A stretch of DNA of 64,000 bases from Triangularia verruculosa (GCA_033296885.1 MU863926.1:124001-188000), one strand, 5' to 3'. Shown: positions 24,772-36,428, numbered from the stretch's first letter. The notes: a model not told the origin generated them from the letters alone. Translations and numbers: made by a program.

Positions 24772-25839
24772 ATGAGTGGAAGCTGGAATACCAGTCAGTC
24801 ACCCCAAATAAAAGTCCACCATCGTCAACCAACCCCCACCAGCTAACCACCTATTTATGTCACAGTCGAGTCCGATGCGGGCGTCTTCACCTACCTCCTC
24901 ACCAACCTCGGCGTCCGCAACGTCCAGTTCGAAGAGCTCCTCACCCTCGACCCCTCGGCCCTCGCTGAGCTCCACCCCGTATACGGCGTCATCTTCCTCT
25001 TCAAATACCCAACCGACACCCCCTACCGCGCCTCAGGTGACAAGCCCCTCGACGGCGAGTTCGACTACGCCATCGCAGAAAACAAGCTCTTCTTCGCCGC
25101 CCAAACCATCCCTAACGCCTGCGGCACCCAAGCTCTACTCTCCGTTCTCTTGAACAAAACCCACAGCGACGAGAACGACGACACAAAAATCGACATTGGC
25201 CCCGTCCTCAGCGATTTCCGCGACTTCACCATCGACCTCCCTCCCGAATTCCGCGGGGAGGCCCTCTCAAACTCCGACACCATCCGCGACACGCACAACT
25301 CCTTCGCCAGATCCTCCCCCTTTGTCGACGAGACCACCCGCAACCCAAGCGACGAGACAGAAGACGCCTTCCACTTCATCGCCTACACCCCCTTTGACGG
25401 GAAACTATACGAGCTCGACGGCCTCCAGCCCGCGCCCATCTCCCACGGCCCTTGCTCCCAGCAGGGCTTTCCCGAAAAGGTCATGGAGGTCATCCAGCGC
25501 CGGATCGCGCGGTACGGCGAGACGGAGATTAGGTTCAACCTGCTGGCCATGACGCGGGACCTGCGCATCAGGGCGAGGGAGTTGGGCGACGTCGAGCTGC
25601 TGGAGCGGGAGGGGCGCAAGAGGAAGGACTGGCAGTTTGAGAATGCGCTGCGGAAGCACAACTTTGTTGGGTTTGCCGGGGAGGTGCTGAAGGGGGCGGT
25701 GGAGCACAAGCTGAAGGAGGGTGGGGACGAAGGGTACAGCAAGTGGGTTGAGCAAGGGAAGCAGAAGATGACCAGGAGGATAGAGGAGAGGCAAAAGGGG
25801 AGGGGAGGTGGCGGGGAGGATGTTGAGATGCAGGGGTAG
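24772..25839 (+). CDS. uch2: UCH37/UCHL5-type ubiquitin C-terminal hydrolase
   Basis: Cysteine protease of peptidase family C12 that removes ubiquitin; the UCHL5 branch binds the proteasome. Exons are 24772-24793 (only 22 nt) and 24866-25839, 331 aa. The tiny first exon joins as MSGSWNTIESDAGVFTYLL, the standard start of this family; the intron has a CTAAC branch and a CACAG acceptor. Catalytic residues are visible: oxyanion Gln87 and nucleophile Cys93 in QTIPNACGTQALLS, His177 in AFHFIAY and Asp192 in YELDG. The 15-residue His-Asp spacing is that of the family. The C-terminal ~100 residues (LLAMTRDLR... RKHNFVGFAGEVLKGAVEHKL) form the UCHL5-like helical extension, the region that binds Rpn13 in UCHL5; it ends in a basic, Gly-rich tail. 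GC content is higher than in the neighbouring intergenic DNA, typical of a conserved gene here. Confidence 0.93.
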
Positions 25840-26482
25840 ATTGATGATGATGATGTAAGTCAGCGAGCGGAATGAGCTGTACGTTCGATATATGAATCCA
25901 GACGAATGCCCCTCGGTATAGCGAGCAGCTACATTTGTTTCGGAAGCTCATGTATGAGAAGACTACTGTATGATATCATAGTGGCAGGCATGTTGTTGGA
26001 CGATAATAGCCCATGCCTTCACATGATAGGTGCTCCTCTTGGAAAGAGTTGCAACGCGGAATCACAAGCACTCGAAAAGGCACGTTGAGATATGTTCGAC
26101 AAGCTCAATGGTTAGGAATCACCCTATGGTATCATACACCCCCAACTGCCCCGACAAGCACCGCGACTTGCACGATCGCTTCACGTGGACAAGAGACGCA
26201 AGATGACTGAGACGCTGGGTATCTTCAGCTATTCAACGGGCGGGGGAGTCGGCCAAGTCGAGTCAAGCAAATGAAATTCGGTTTGCGCCTTTTATAACCC
26301 CGTATCCCTCATTCATGGTTTCTCAATGATTTTTATTGAGTATTCGTGACCGACTCCTTTTTCCTCTGGAATCGTAGCCCTGACCCGAAAAAATGCCATG
26401 CTCGCAGTACACCGTTTCCGGAAAAATCAAGCCCCAGTCAAAAGATACCCCGACGTCCCAACATCACCACACAGCCAACCGT
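25840..26482. other. convergent 3' intergenic region
   Basis: Lies between the stop codons of the deubiquitinase (+) and L17 (-) genes. No gene, RNA or notable repeat seen; only 3' untranslated sequence is expected. Confidence 0.6.
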
Positions 26483-27490
26483 TTAGGCGGCGGTGAGGGC
26501 CTTGCGGACGCGAACACCACGCTGTCTGGAGGTAAGGTGCTCCTCACGGACAACGGCCTCGGACTTGGCGACGGTCTCATCAGCCTCGGTGAGGATGAGC
26601 TCGATGTGGCTGGGGGTGGACATGTAGGGGTTGATCTGCCATATGTTAGCCTGCTTGTCCGTGCGTTCTTACTCCTCGCTAGAGATTGTTTCGAATTCGT
26701 AGATACGTACGCGACCGTGAGCGCGGTATGTGCGGCGGCGCTGCTTAGGGGCCTGGTTGACCTGGATGTGCTTGACAACGAGGTTGCCAGTGTCAAGACC
26801 CTTGGAGTCGGCGTTGGTCTCAGCGTTCTTAAGAAGACCGAGGATGAACTCGGCGGACTTGGCGGGCCAGCGGGCGCGGGAGACACCGAACTGCTTGCCT
26901 ACATTCCCATAACAGTCAGCCCCAACATTCTCAAGTCCGTATCCACCCATCCGAAGTCTTGTGGTCGCGAAGCTTGTAATCGTTCCGGGGATTCCAATTC
27001 TCCATCTCCATCTCCATCTCATATCTTCATGTCCAAAGCTCTCCAAGTGTTTTCGTCGTCGGAAAATCGAAGATTCGTACCTTGGGCGCAACGGCCAATG
27101 GAGCCGTTGAAGCGTCTCATGGGGACGGCCTCCTTCTTGTTAATGACATTCTGGAGGAAGGCCTGGGCGCGCTGGAGCTTCCAGCCGTTGATGGCCTGGG
27201 CAGTCTCGCGGGTGTTCTTGAAAGAAACACGGAGGTAAGAACCGCGGGCGCGGGCGGACTTCGCCGGGGCAATCTCAGTCGTAGCGTACCGAACCTATTG
27301 TTGTGATAAAACCATGGTCAGCATGGTTCCTGGCGATTGCCTCAAAGTTTCCCCTCCTCGGTTCCCGCAATAGCTCCATCCTCCATCCTGCTGGGATTCG
27401 GCATAGTCCCGGCTACAAAATCTCGACAGGGCTTTCGAATGGCGCTCGAAAATGACTCCGAGAAATGATTTCGAAAGGGCTACTCACCAT
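26483..27490 (-). CDS. rpl17: 60S ribosomal protein L17 (uL22)
   Basis: Component of the large cytosolic ribosomal subunit lining the peptide exit tunnel. Four exons: 27490-27488, 27294-27081, 26898-26711 and 26635-26483; 185 aa, the usual length. The first coding exon is just the ATG, spliced by a 193-nt intron (GTGAGT...AATAG) to GTT CGG, giving MVRYATTEIAPAKSARARGSYL. An alternative ATG at about 27315 meets a stop before the acceptor, which supports the ATG-only exon. Conserved blocks are VSFKNTRETAQAI, VPMRRFNGSIGRCAQGKQFG, WPAKSAEFILGLLKNAE, IQVNQAPKQRRRTYRAHGRINPYMSTPSHIE and the C-terminal RQRGVRVRKALTAA. Introns two and three (182 and 75 nt) also restore frame. It is head-to-head with fibrillarin across 516 bp, fitting co-regulation of ribosome synthesis. 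Confidence 0.97.
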
Positions 27491-28006
27491 CTTGACTGCT
27501 TGTCGATTGGAGGCGAGATCGGCCGAATTTGGTGATGTTCAAGGAATGACGGTTACCAAATTTTGGAGCCAAATTCAATTTCGCGGCGATTAGGGCTCGG
27601 TGGGCGGTGATTGATTGGCTTGTGCGGGACTGTTTCTGGCCTCAGGCAGAAAGGTATCTTGGCGGCTGGCAAGTGCAGAAAACTTTCCCGTAGCCAGCCC
27701 CACTACCGCGATAAGCCGATAGTCAGGCACGGACCGAGCAAGATTTCGAGCCAGCCACTCAGAAAAGTCGGAAGAATCCACCACCGAGGCGACAAAAAGT
27801 TGTCTTGGGGCTCCACTCTTTTTTTTCTGGGGTGTTAGGAAATTTTGCATCCAGCTCCAGCAAGCTCTTCGAGGATCTCGACAGAGCCGCGCATCTCCAA
27901 TCCATTGTGCCCTCAGCAACTCTTTGCGCAACACATCTGATCCGGCGTCGACAGACATACCCGCGACGATCTTATTTCCGATTCATACACATACCCAACC
28001 GTCATA
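27491..28006. promoter_or_regulatory. shared divergent promoter region of L17 and fibrillarin
   Basis: 516 bp lie between the two start codons. Visible elements are a TTAGGGCTCGG telobox-like stretch near 27591 and a T8 run near 27820. The pyrimidine/CATAC-rich leader before the fibrillarin ATG ends in AACCGTCATA. Which factor binds is not established from sequence. Confidence 0.55.
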
Positions 28007-29466
28007 ATGGGCTTTGAGCGCGGTGGAAGAGGCGGTGGTCGCGGGGGAGGCAACTTCCGTGGCGGCGATCGTGGTGGACGCGGTGGTGGCCGTGGTGGTG
28101 GTAAGTCGCCGATGTTCTCTTCTGGTCTCAATTGATGACACCGGAATCCGATGGTCTGTTTTTGGACGAATGGGACGATCAGATTCTGCGCGCCGAGGAG
28201 TGCGAAGCAAGTCTTCGACATTCGCTTCAATCCAGAGTTCGTGGATCTGCTCGTATCTCTGTCCTTGGACATTCACTCTCCAGTCACCGCCGCGGTTTCA
28301 ATTCAGAACATATGCTGACTGGGTACTACAGCTGGTGGTTTCGGTGGTCGGGGTGGCGGCCGTGGTGGTGCCCGCGGTGGTCCTCGCGGTGGTGGCCGTG
28401 GCGGTCCTGCCCGTGGTGGTCGTGGGTATGTTGCAATGTCTATGAACTAGACGTCTGGCAGCTGCTAACTATTTCAAACAGTGGTCGCGGTGGTGGTCGC
28501 GGTGGTGCTGCCGGCGGTGCTGCCGGCGGTAAGAAGGTCATCGTCGAGCCCCATCGTCACAAGGGTGTCTTCGTTGCTCGCGGTGGAAAGGAGGACTTGC
28601 TCGCTACTGCCAACCTTGTACCTGGCGAGTCTGTCTACGGCGAGAAAAGAATTTCCGTTGAGACTGGCAAGAACGACGAGGGCAATGCCACCAAGACTGA
28701 GTACCGCGTAAGTTTCCTCAGCCATCAAGCTGACGTTCTTGGCTATGCCTGGCTTTTCATGGGCAAGCGCTAACCAACCCTACCATCAGATCTGGAATCC
28801 TTTCCGCTCCAAGTTGGCTGCCGGTATCCTCGGTGGTCTCGAGACCATCTACATGAAGCCCGGTTCTAAGGTCCTTTACCTCGGTTCTGCCTCCGGTACC
28901 TCCGTTTCTCACGTTGCCGATATTGTCGGCCCTACCGGTTCCGTCTACGCTGTCGAGTTCTCCCACCGTTCTGGCAGAGATCTTATCAACATGGCTGTAC
29001 GTTTAAACCGCTGATTCCTCCCACGAGAGGGGAAGACTAACTGCTCCTCAGACCCGCCGCACCAACGTTATCCCCATCGTCGAGGACGCCCGCAAGCCCA
29101 TGGCCTACCGCATGCTTTTGCCAATGGTCGACGTCATCTTCGCCGATGTTGCCCAGCCCGATCAGGCCAGAATTGTCGGTATCAACGCCAAGCTCTTCTT
29201 GAAGCAGGGTGGTGGTCTCCTCATCTCCATCAAGGCCTCTTGCATTGACAGCACAGCCCCCCCTGAGCAAGTGTTTGCCAGCGAAGTCCAGAAGCTCCGT
29301 GAGGACAAGTTCGTTCCCAAGGAACAGCTCACTCTCGGTAAGTTTACACCTCACGCCCGCCTCAGGGCCACAACATCAGAGATACTAACTTCTATGATCA
29401 GAACCCTACGAGCGTGATCACGCCATGGTGTCGTGCGTCTACCTCCAAAAGGAGTACCAGGAATAA
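28007..29466 (+). CDS. nop1: fibrillarin, box C/D snoRNP 2'-O-methyltransferase
   Basis: Nucleolar enzyme that 2'-O-methylates rRNA guided by box C/D snoRNAs, and needed for pre-rRNA processing. Six exons: 28007-28100, 28332-28425, 28482-28707, 28790-28996, 29052-29337 and 29402-29466; 323 aa, normal for fibrillarin. The N-terminal GAR domain (RGG repeats, about residues 5-80) is split by the first two introns. The catalytic domain follows: KKVIVEPHRHKGVFVARG, NPFRSKLAAGILGGL, then the SAM site VLYLGSASGTSVSHVADIVGPTG and VYAVEFSHRSGRDL, then VIPIVEDARKP, VDVIFADVAQPDQARIV and ISIKASCIDST. It ends PYERDHAMVSCVYLQKEYQE. The ATG has a good context (ATAATGG). The shared upstream region with L17 suggests coordinate expression with the translation machinery. 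Confidence 0.98.
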
Positions 29467-32400
29467 GCGAGAAAAAAGTTGGATCGTGGGATCATTCAAT
29501 GCTCTGTTCAGGGCGTTCTGACATTGCTCGGTGTTCACCTGGATGGTTGGCTTTCGTGTGTCTGGGACGGCGCATGGCGTTTATAGGGTATTTGGATTTT
29601 TTGACAGCATGTTTGCGTAAAATAAACGACGGAGTGGGAGGAAGCGACATCAAGCGTCAGTCCACACTCACTGGTAATACCCAATGTCTCACAGCTCGAC
29701 ACGATCACCATATCCGGCTTTGCGATGGCATGTGTTATTTGGGGAAGAACAACAGGCATCAATACCGCAAGATGTAGGTATGCATCTGCTTATGTACGCC
29801 GCGGGAGAGGCAACCTGGACGGAGGTCGTGCGAGACGTACAGCGGGGGGATCTGCCGACTTAGATCACGGACCATGTAGGAGATAGAGAGATACCTGATG
29901 TGATTTTAAAGCATAGATTGATGGTTTCTGAGTTTTTGTCTTGATAGGTATGCAACACGGCCCCTGGTGTACTGTAATATTTGCTCCATGGGAGGGTTTT
30001 ATCTCTGCCTATACCTTACTTCCCCTGCAGCAAGTGCCCTTCCGAGTCTTTGCAGCCAGCCTCTTGGTCAAGGTCAGAGTACCACAGGGCAACCTCGCGA
30101 GTCGTTATTAGTAGCTTGAGGGTGTTTAGAGCCATCTCTACTCTCAGACAGTCTACAAGCCGCGGTATTGCGCCATGATACGGCTCTTCAAAAGTCAACT
30201 CCTTGACGTTGTCTTGGCACGCAAAGTATATTTCGATATGTATCCCCGCGGTTATATTCTCTGTGCACCCTGTGATATGTCTTTGGTTACCTCTGGGTAG
30301 TGGCTTCGCGTTCCGTTTAGGTTTTGAGCCTCATACTGCACTTTTTTTGAGCCTCAATCTGCATTTTAGAGTTGTGTTCTTTCTTGTTGAGCCCTAACTT
30401 GCACTTTTAGTTTTATGAGTACTGGGATTCAGTGAGGAAAAGGCGGCTCAAAAGGTTGCTTGTATTATGATGACTGTTATAGACTAATGAAGGCCCATTC
30501 ACTGAATATACAGCCATACACAATCCAGGCTACTTGTGGAGGTGTTGAAAACAACGGCAAAAGTGACTCTGATAAAGACCAATTTGCGCTGTTGCTGTGC
30601 CTCGAGGTTCAGCTCGGACCCGGGGAAAAGAGTTGATTTTCTTACTTGCATCATTTCGATATCGTACATACCTGTCGTACATTGTACCTTCCCGACATGT
30701 CAGCACCGAAAAAAAGAAAAGTGAGGCGGTTCGGCCGGGCGATCCGGTCTGTCGGGATTAGCATTTAGAGAATACGGGAAGAGCGGCATGGGAGCAGGGA
30801 TATGTAAGAAGTGCATATGTGATAGGAACCGTTGTTATCTTCAATGTATCTCTCGGCTGACCTTTTCTCGTACTCTAACTGGGCGTGCTTGGGGGACCTA
30901 TTCATGGTCTATCTCAGCGGAAGGGGGGCTTGAGTTGCGATCCAGGGGTAAAGCGACCCTGTGGCGCGGGTAGACTGTTGAATACGGGTAATAAGGCGTG
31001 TCGCCCGAGGAGAGAGAGAAGGTAAATCTCGATTCGGATGCTGGTTTGATGTGGACGACTTCACAGCTGTCCTTGTGATTAAGACTTTTTAAGGCTCTGA
31101 GGTTTTGTCCATGACCATCATCATAGAGCCTTGTCTACCTACCTCTGCAGTATTGGTCTCGCGAGGGCCATGCATGTGGGGGCTTTGGGCTGCTTGATGC
31201 AGTAGCCTCTTGTCCAGTTATTCTAGGTTGACAGAAGGCTCGGAAAAAACGAGCCCATGGTAAGCTTAGACAAGGCTCATCGGATGCTCAAAGCAGACGA
31301 CAGGCTGCGTCACTGCCGTGGGACTCAATTTTCGGATGAGTTGGAGCTTGGTAGCTCCATCGCGGGGCAAAGGCATCCGACACCACCCACACCTTGGTCG
31401 TCTCGTAGGTTGTGAGACACGAGGCGTCCATACTCCCAAAGCTATCGTCCTACGTTACCCGCAGCGACTCCATGAAAATCCATTCGGGGCAGTGTGCGCC
31501 GCTTTGTTGCTTGCGGGCATCAATCCTTTAGGATTCGACCACGTCTTGCCATAGCCTTACTTACCCCCACCGCTTTCTCATAACCAAACATGCGGTGAGA
31601 TGAGGGGAGATAGTTGTGTGGTATATGATAGGAGAATAAGAGCCGTGTATTGAGTCATACCTTTTTCGAGATGTTGAAGTCAGTATTGGGAGTGGTTAAG
31701 CTGCATGCCATATTGGAACGGTAGTGGGGGGGAAGGACATGGAAGGAGGGTGGGATGAGCATGGCGAGGCTGCGACTTCTGCAAATTCCTTGGTCTGTTG
31801 TTGTCGGATGTGTGATACTCTGCCGTTCGGATTCTAGGTACCCATGAATCCTCGTGCCGTTGGATTGGACAGAAGAATTCGAGTAAGGCTGTAGGCCAAG
31901 AAGTGTGGGATGTCGTTGCCCCGAAGTCTTCATTTTCTGACCATCCTCTTTCGGGGCAGCTTCCGATAGATCACCTTTGTGCCACTCACTCAAGCGAGTG
32001 ACAAATTTCCCGGGGGATTTGACTTGCTTGATAGGGCTGTCGTGGGCTTCGAAGCGCATCCCACCCTTGAGGAGTAGCATCATGAACTCCTCGCATACGT
32101 TAGTGTCTCTCCATGCAAGCCTGACCTTGGTGAAGCAAGTTAACCACCTACGGCAGTGGTTCCCCGTTACACTGCAGGAGAGCTAACTGTGCGCGTGCCT
32201 CGAAAATCGATCAACTTTCTCGGCTGTGGTGGACAGTTTGATATGCAGGTTAATGAAAATGATGCAAGCTGTGTACCTTAGCCTGACAGAGAAACATCGA
32301 AAAATCTGAATACAACATTACATTCAGTGACAGTAAACTGAGGGGTATCTTATGAAATCCAAACGCATCCGCCAAAAAAAAACAGACACCCAAAACCCTA

Positions 32401-32554
32401 TTTTTGACCCAAGTCATAAACGTAGCCCACCTCCATCTACCCAACCCTAAATTGCATCAAAAATGATTTGCAATTTCAACATGTTGACGCTCAACAAGAA
32501 ACCCTATCCCGAGTATGAATACCAAAACAAACGTGAAAGAGGCCTATGGAAGCA
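29467..32554. other. intergenic, one doubtful minus-strand frame
   Basis: About 3.1 kb between the fibrillarin and coiled-coil gene 3' ends (convergent). A 142-codon minus-strand frame at 31655-32083 (starting MMLLLKGGMRFEAHDS) has no recognisable domain. A small imperfect TTGAGCC repeat sits at 30.3 kb. Nothing else stands out. Confidence 0.5.
30322..30403. repeat. imperfect TTGAGCC-containing tandem repeat
   Basis: Three related units, each roughly T-run + TTGAGCC + about 8 nt + TGCA + T-run, have TTGAGCC at 30324, 30347 and 30387. Spacing is uneven (23 and 40 bp), as in a decayed duplication. Confidence 0.7.
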
Positions 32555-34570
32555 TCAGGACGAACTGAATCCTTCGTCACTCTGGCCTCCGCTCGACCTC
32601 CTTGAGCTGTGTCGACTCTGTGCGTCCCCGTCGTGACTCCTGTTTATATCAGAGTTGACCCTCGAGAAATCATGCTCGCCCAAATCCATCTCGTCCACCG
32701 GTGTCCGTGGTCCGTCAAAATCGAGCGGGGACTTCTTGGCCGCTTCATCCCGGGGCCAGTAAAACAGCACCTCCTCCTGCCATCGTCGCAAGTTGACCAC
32801 CTTGTAGCTCGTTTCAAATACTGCCAGCATAAGCTCAATTTCCATCGGACATGTGCGTAGACGATGAATTAGCCAGCGGTTGATAAAGTCAGGGGTGTTT
32901 TTGGCGTTCTGAAGTAGCTTGGTGATCCCCAATTCCTTCATACATTCAGCCCGTCGTTGGGCGCTCTCGGGCGAACCTGCGGGAAGTGCCATGGCCTTGT
33001 CGAGGGCTGCTTGTTCCGATAGTTCGTCCAAGACATGTGATGGGTTGGACATGAGGATAGGAAATCGATTGTGGGCGAGTCTGCTGTGACCGTTGCGTGG
33101 AACAAATTCGATTGCCATGTTGCCGTCGTTCGGAGGAAGTGGTGGCTGGTCGCTACCCAGGTGGATAGTCATCACCTCATTGTACGAAGCATGCTTTCGC
33201 ATCACCTTGTTATCGATACACCACTTGCGCAACCGGTGAACTTCCTGCTCTGCCTTGTTGAATTTTTTTTGAGCACGCTGAAGCTCACAGTTGTAGTCCT
33301 CGAGGAAGTTGAGATCGTCTTCGTTAGCTGGAAGTCCGAACCGAGCCTCAAACTCTCCAGGGTTTGTCGGGATATTGTCGAGCGACGTCTTCATTTCCTT
33401 AAGCTCCTTTTCGCTGATAGAGTTGCCGGGATTCTCTTGCATTCTTTTTCGGTGAAGTTTGATCTCCAGGTCGTAGATGATATCCTCGCGGCGGTACTTG
33501 ATCTCATCGCAGTGCTCTCGAGCAAGTTCGCGGTCTCCGACCTTGTCCAGGAGATCCTGATATCGAGGATGAATATCCTCGTAGCGCTCCCCTGAAATCC
33601 CCAGCAAGATTTCCGGCCGCTCGTCCCTTGCTTCATCAGTAATCGAGTGTGAGAGAATCGGATCAATCCCCGGCAGGCCCACAGGTTCTGGTCGCCCCGA
33701 GAAAGGAGCCGGTCGTGCAGCTCGAACCAGGTCGCTCTCCAGTCTCTGTAGCTGAGACTCGTCTTCTTTGAGCTCAGCTTTCATTGCTTTAAACACTGAG
33801 AAGAATTCCACCTGTGCTGCCTGAAGCTGGCGAAACTTTTGGATGCCCCCTTGGTCAGGCCGCAGAAGCCTCATAGAATCATTTTCCAAGGCGGTGGCCT
33901 TGCGTATAATCTCAAGCATTTCGTCGAGCCTGGCAGTCATGCGGGATCTCAACTGCCGGACTTCATGCTGCTTGTCCTCAACCGTGGCCCCGAGGTCCCG
34001 GCGCATCCGATCATGATATCGACTAGTTGATGCGTCCTCTGAATCACTGGACTCGGAGGCCGACTCGTCGAAATCGGGAGGATACTGCCTGCTTGAAATA
34101 TGGGCGGCCACGCCCATCCCAGACATAGCCTGTGCTGCCCGTAGGTGGCCAGCGGGCAGCAGGTTGGCTGGGGGAACAGGGTGGACAACCTCGGGCTTCA
34201 CAGATCGCGGAGGTGGTGGTGGAGCTGGAGGTGGTGGCGGGGGCAGATCTTCGTCGCCAAAGCTGCTTGTCGAGCTATCTCCAGTCCAGGAGGCCGAATC
34301 ATCCTCAGGAGACGTATAGGCAGAAGAATTGCGAAGGTTAGGTGGTGGCCCATTCCTTGTGGGCAAATCATTGAGGGAAACCGGTCTCTTAGCAGAGTCT
34401 CTGAATGTCTGGGTGATGATATTATTCGAGCGAGGTGTGACAGGTGATGATAGTGGTGTAGATTTTCGTGCTGAAGGCAGTGTAGCAGTCTGGGTGCTTG
34501 AGGGTCCAGTTCTCAGAGGGAAGTTGTGTGGTGACGAGGGGGTGCCTGCTGGAAAGGTCGTGGAGGTCAT
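32555..34570 (-). CDS. uncharacterised coiled-coil protein with polyproline stretch
   Basis: Single 671-codon open frame from ATG 34570 (MTSTTFPAGTPSS) to TGA at 32555. I do not recognise the family. Residues 1-100 are Ser/Thr/Pro-rich and probably disordered. Two proline runs (LPPPPPPAPPPPP) around residues 105-122 could bind profilin, SH3 or WW partners. Two charged, heptad-like regions follow (about 190-290: DKQHEVRQLRSRMTARLDEM and ESQLQRLESDLV; about 370-445: KYRREDIIYDLEIKLHRKRM and QKKFNKAEQEVHRLRKW). The last third is a compact-looking block (LDELSEQAALDKAMALP, INRWLIHRLRTCPMEIELML, WQEEVLFYWPRDEA) that looks folded. The tail is Ser-rich. The domain order hints at a scaffold or cytoskeletal adaptor, but that is inference only. 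Confidence 0.75.
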   Translation of the reverse strand: MTSTTFPAGTPSSPHNFPLRTGPSSTQTATLPSARKSTPLSSPVTPRSNNIITQTFRDSAKRPVSLNDLPTRNGPPPNLRNSSAYTSPEDDSASWTGDSSTSSFGDEDLPPPPPPAPPPPPRSVKPEVVHPVPPANLLPAGHLRAAQAMSGMGVAAHISSRQYPPDFDESASESSDSEDASTSRYHDRMRRDLGATVEDKQHEVRQLRSRMTARLDEMLEIIRKATALENDSMRLLRPDQGGIQKFRQLQAAQVEFFSVFKAMKAELKEDESQLQRLESDLVRAARPAPFSGRPEPVGLPGIDPILSHSITDEARDERPEILLGISGERYEDIHPRYQDLLDKVGDRELAREHCDEIKYRREDIIYDLEIKLHRKRMQENPGNSISEKELKEMKTSLDNIPTNPGEFEARFGLPANEDDLNFLEDYNCELQRAQKKFNKAEQEVHRLRKWCIDNKVMRKHASYNEVMTIHLGSDQPPLPPNDGNMAIEFVPRNGHSRLAHNRFPILMSNPSHVLDELSEQAALDKAMALPAGSPESAQRRAECMKELGITKLLQNAKNTPDFINRWLIHRLRTCPMEIELMLAVFETSYKVVNLRRWQEEVLFYWPRDEAAKKSPLDFDGPRTPVDEMDLGEHDFSRVNSDINRSHDGDAQSRHSSRRSSGGQSDEGFSSS

Positions 34571-36428
34571 CGGGAAGAAGACAGCGCGTCACTCTCAAGC
34601 AGCATCTCCAATGGCTTGGGGCCATCGGACGCTGCGAGAGGGCGAACGGACAAAATACTGGGATCGGTCTAGTCAGTCCCTCAAAGAGAGAGCTGGGTGT
34701 TTGGAAGTTGATGCATACGCAAGTGAAACGGACAAAAGGACGAAACGCCAAAGACAGGCTAGAAAGCAGTGTGGGGAAATGGTCAGCAGGATCTGTGGAT
34801 GTGCGGTTCCCAGGTGTGTTTGTTGCAGACAAATGACTGGCCCGCGAGGCACGCAGGCGACGCTCGAGGTATCGCCGGGGGCGGGTGCCAAACATGCCAC
34901 CCGCAAACATAGGGCTTCTCTGTTCTGCCCAGTGCCCCCAAATCATGCCCTTTGTTCATTGGATGGGCACTCACAGTTGGTTCAGGTTGCAAGTAGGCGA
35001 TCCCCCTCCCAACTGTATCTGCTACCGCTTGGCCAGGAGAAGAGCAGACGGCGGAGATAGATGCATCTAACAGCTTCGTTTTGTGATGCGGAGAGCCTTT
35101 AGTTCTCCCAGCCTTGTGGATCCAACTTCATTGGAATGGGGACAGCCTGGGATGAACGGGACGGTCCTGCCCGCTCTATTGTCTTGGGGGTTTCCGGCTG
35201 CGCCGTATGCTCAAAACGAGAAGTCCATTTGGCTCCGGCACACGGTACTCGAGCACGTTGTCTGTTTCAACAACGGAAGACTATGAAATAAGTGCAACCT
35301 GCTACAACAGCGTCGCTTGTTCTTCAAAGAAATCTCAAATTCCATTTACCCCGGACTACCCTCCGTGCGTGCGTCTCCACAGTGGGGCATCTCAACCTTT
35401 TGGTGGTGTGGGGATTAAGCGGTGCTGAGTACCCTCCTCCACGCTCTCCCAACCAATCCGCCAACGCATGACTGCGCATGCAAAGGCTCCCAAAACGGGA
35501 AATGGAAATCCATCAGCTGTGGAAGGAACAAATGGAAATTGAAGAGGAAAAGCATGAGAGCATCGCCGCCTTTGGCGCGCCGTAGAACGGGAACCCACTT
35601 TCCATTTCTCCCAGCTCATGTGTAGCTGCCTGATGGACGCACCTCCTCTCCCCTCCTTGACTTTCTCTTTTGCATCAGTCAAATATCGTGACCATTGGGC
35701 AGGATTTGAGAATCCCTAAGACTGGTTGACGACTGCGCCAAGCTCCATCCAAGGTGGCTCGGGATTCGTTGACATTGGTCCTTCACGGCCTGATAAGAAC
35801 ACCCACAGGCAGCCACCTTGCGTCGAGACGCTGCAGCAACCCGACCTCTCGACTCCTCAGCTTTGAGCTAGGCTGCTCGTTCCCCCGTTATTGCGGGCTG
35901 TTTTCGACTCTTCGGCCCTTTGGACTCCATATCGTCGTGACGACAGGTCACCGGCTCTCCTCTTCCTGCAACTCTTCTTGGCCTCTCAGTTTCGCGACGA
36001 CGGACACGACTATTGCCTCTTCTTAGACGCCATTCGGCTGGCGACAACAGGTTCGGCCTACGCCGCGAATGGGATCCCGGGCCGTGTGTCACGAGCTCTC
36101 ACCTCCGCCAATTACAACTGCATTTAATCTACGAAAAGGCCCATAGCACCACTCGACAACTAGAAATTTCACTGCTGGCACTTCGACCTCGAGCTACATT
36201 TGCGGCTCTGTGCTCTTTCAGCGAAATTCTCAGTTCAAGGCCTGAACAACTGGGAATAACAACTCTTTTGATTTTGGACACTTCTGGGTTTCTCGCTGTT
36301 GATCCTTGACTGCATTATTTGCCTGGTTCTCGTCTCACCTTGCATACGCTTTCTCATAGCCACGTCTTGTCCGTCAGGACTGTTTAAACCAACAGTATTG
36401 TATTACGTTTCTCAAAAATGCAGGCGCC
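34571..36428. other. divergent intergenic region upstream of the DUF6590 gene
   Basis: 1.86 kb separate the start codons of the coiled-coil gene (-) and the DUF6590 gene (+). Short frames only. The last ~500 bp are pyrimidine-rich, fitting a long 5' leader that carries a uORF immediately before the DUF6590 start. Confidence 0.5.

Noticed and set aside
28101..28331. Possible box C/D snoRNA in fibrillarin intron 1 (TGATGA near 28132, CTGA near 28316)
   Set aside because: The boxes are about 185 nt apart, the C box lacks the purine, and no terminal stem is visible.
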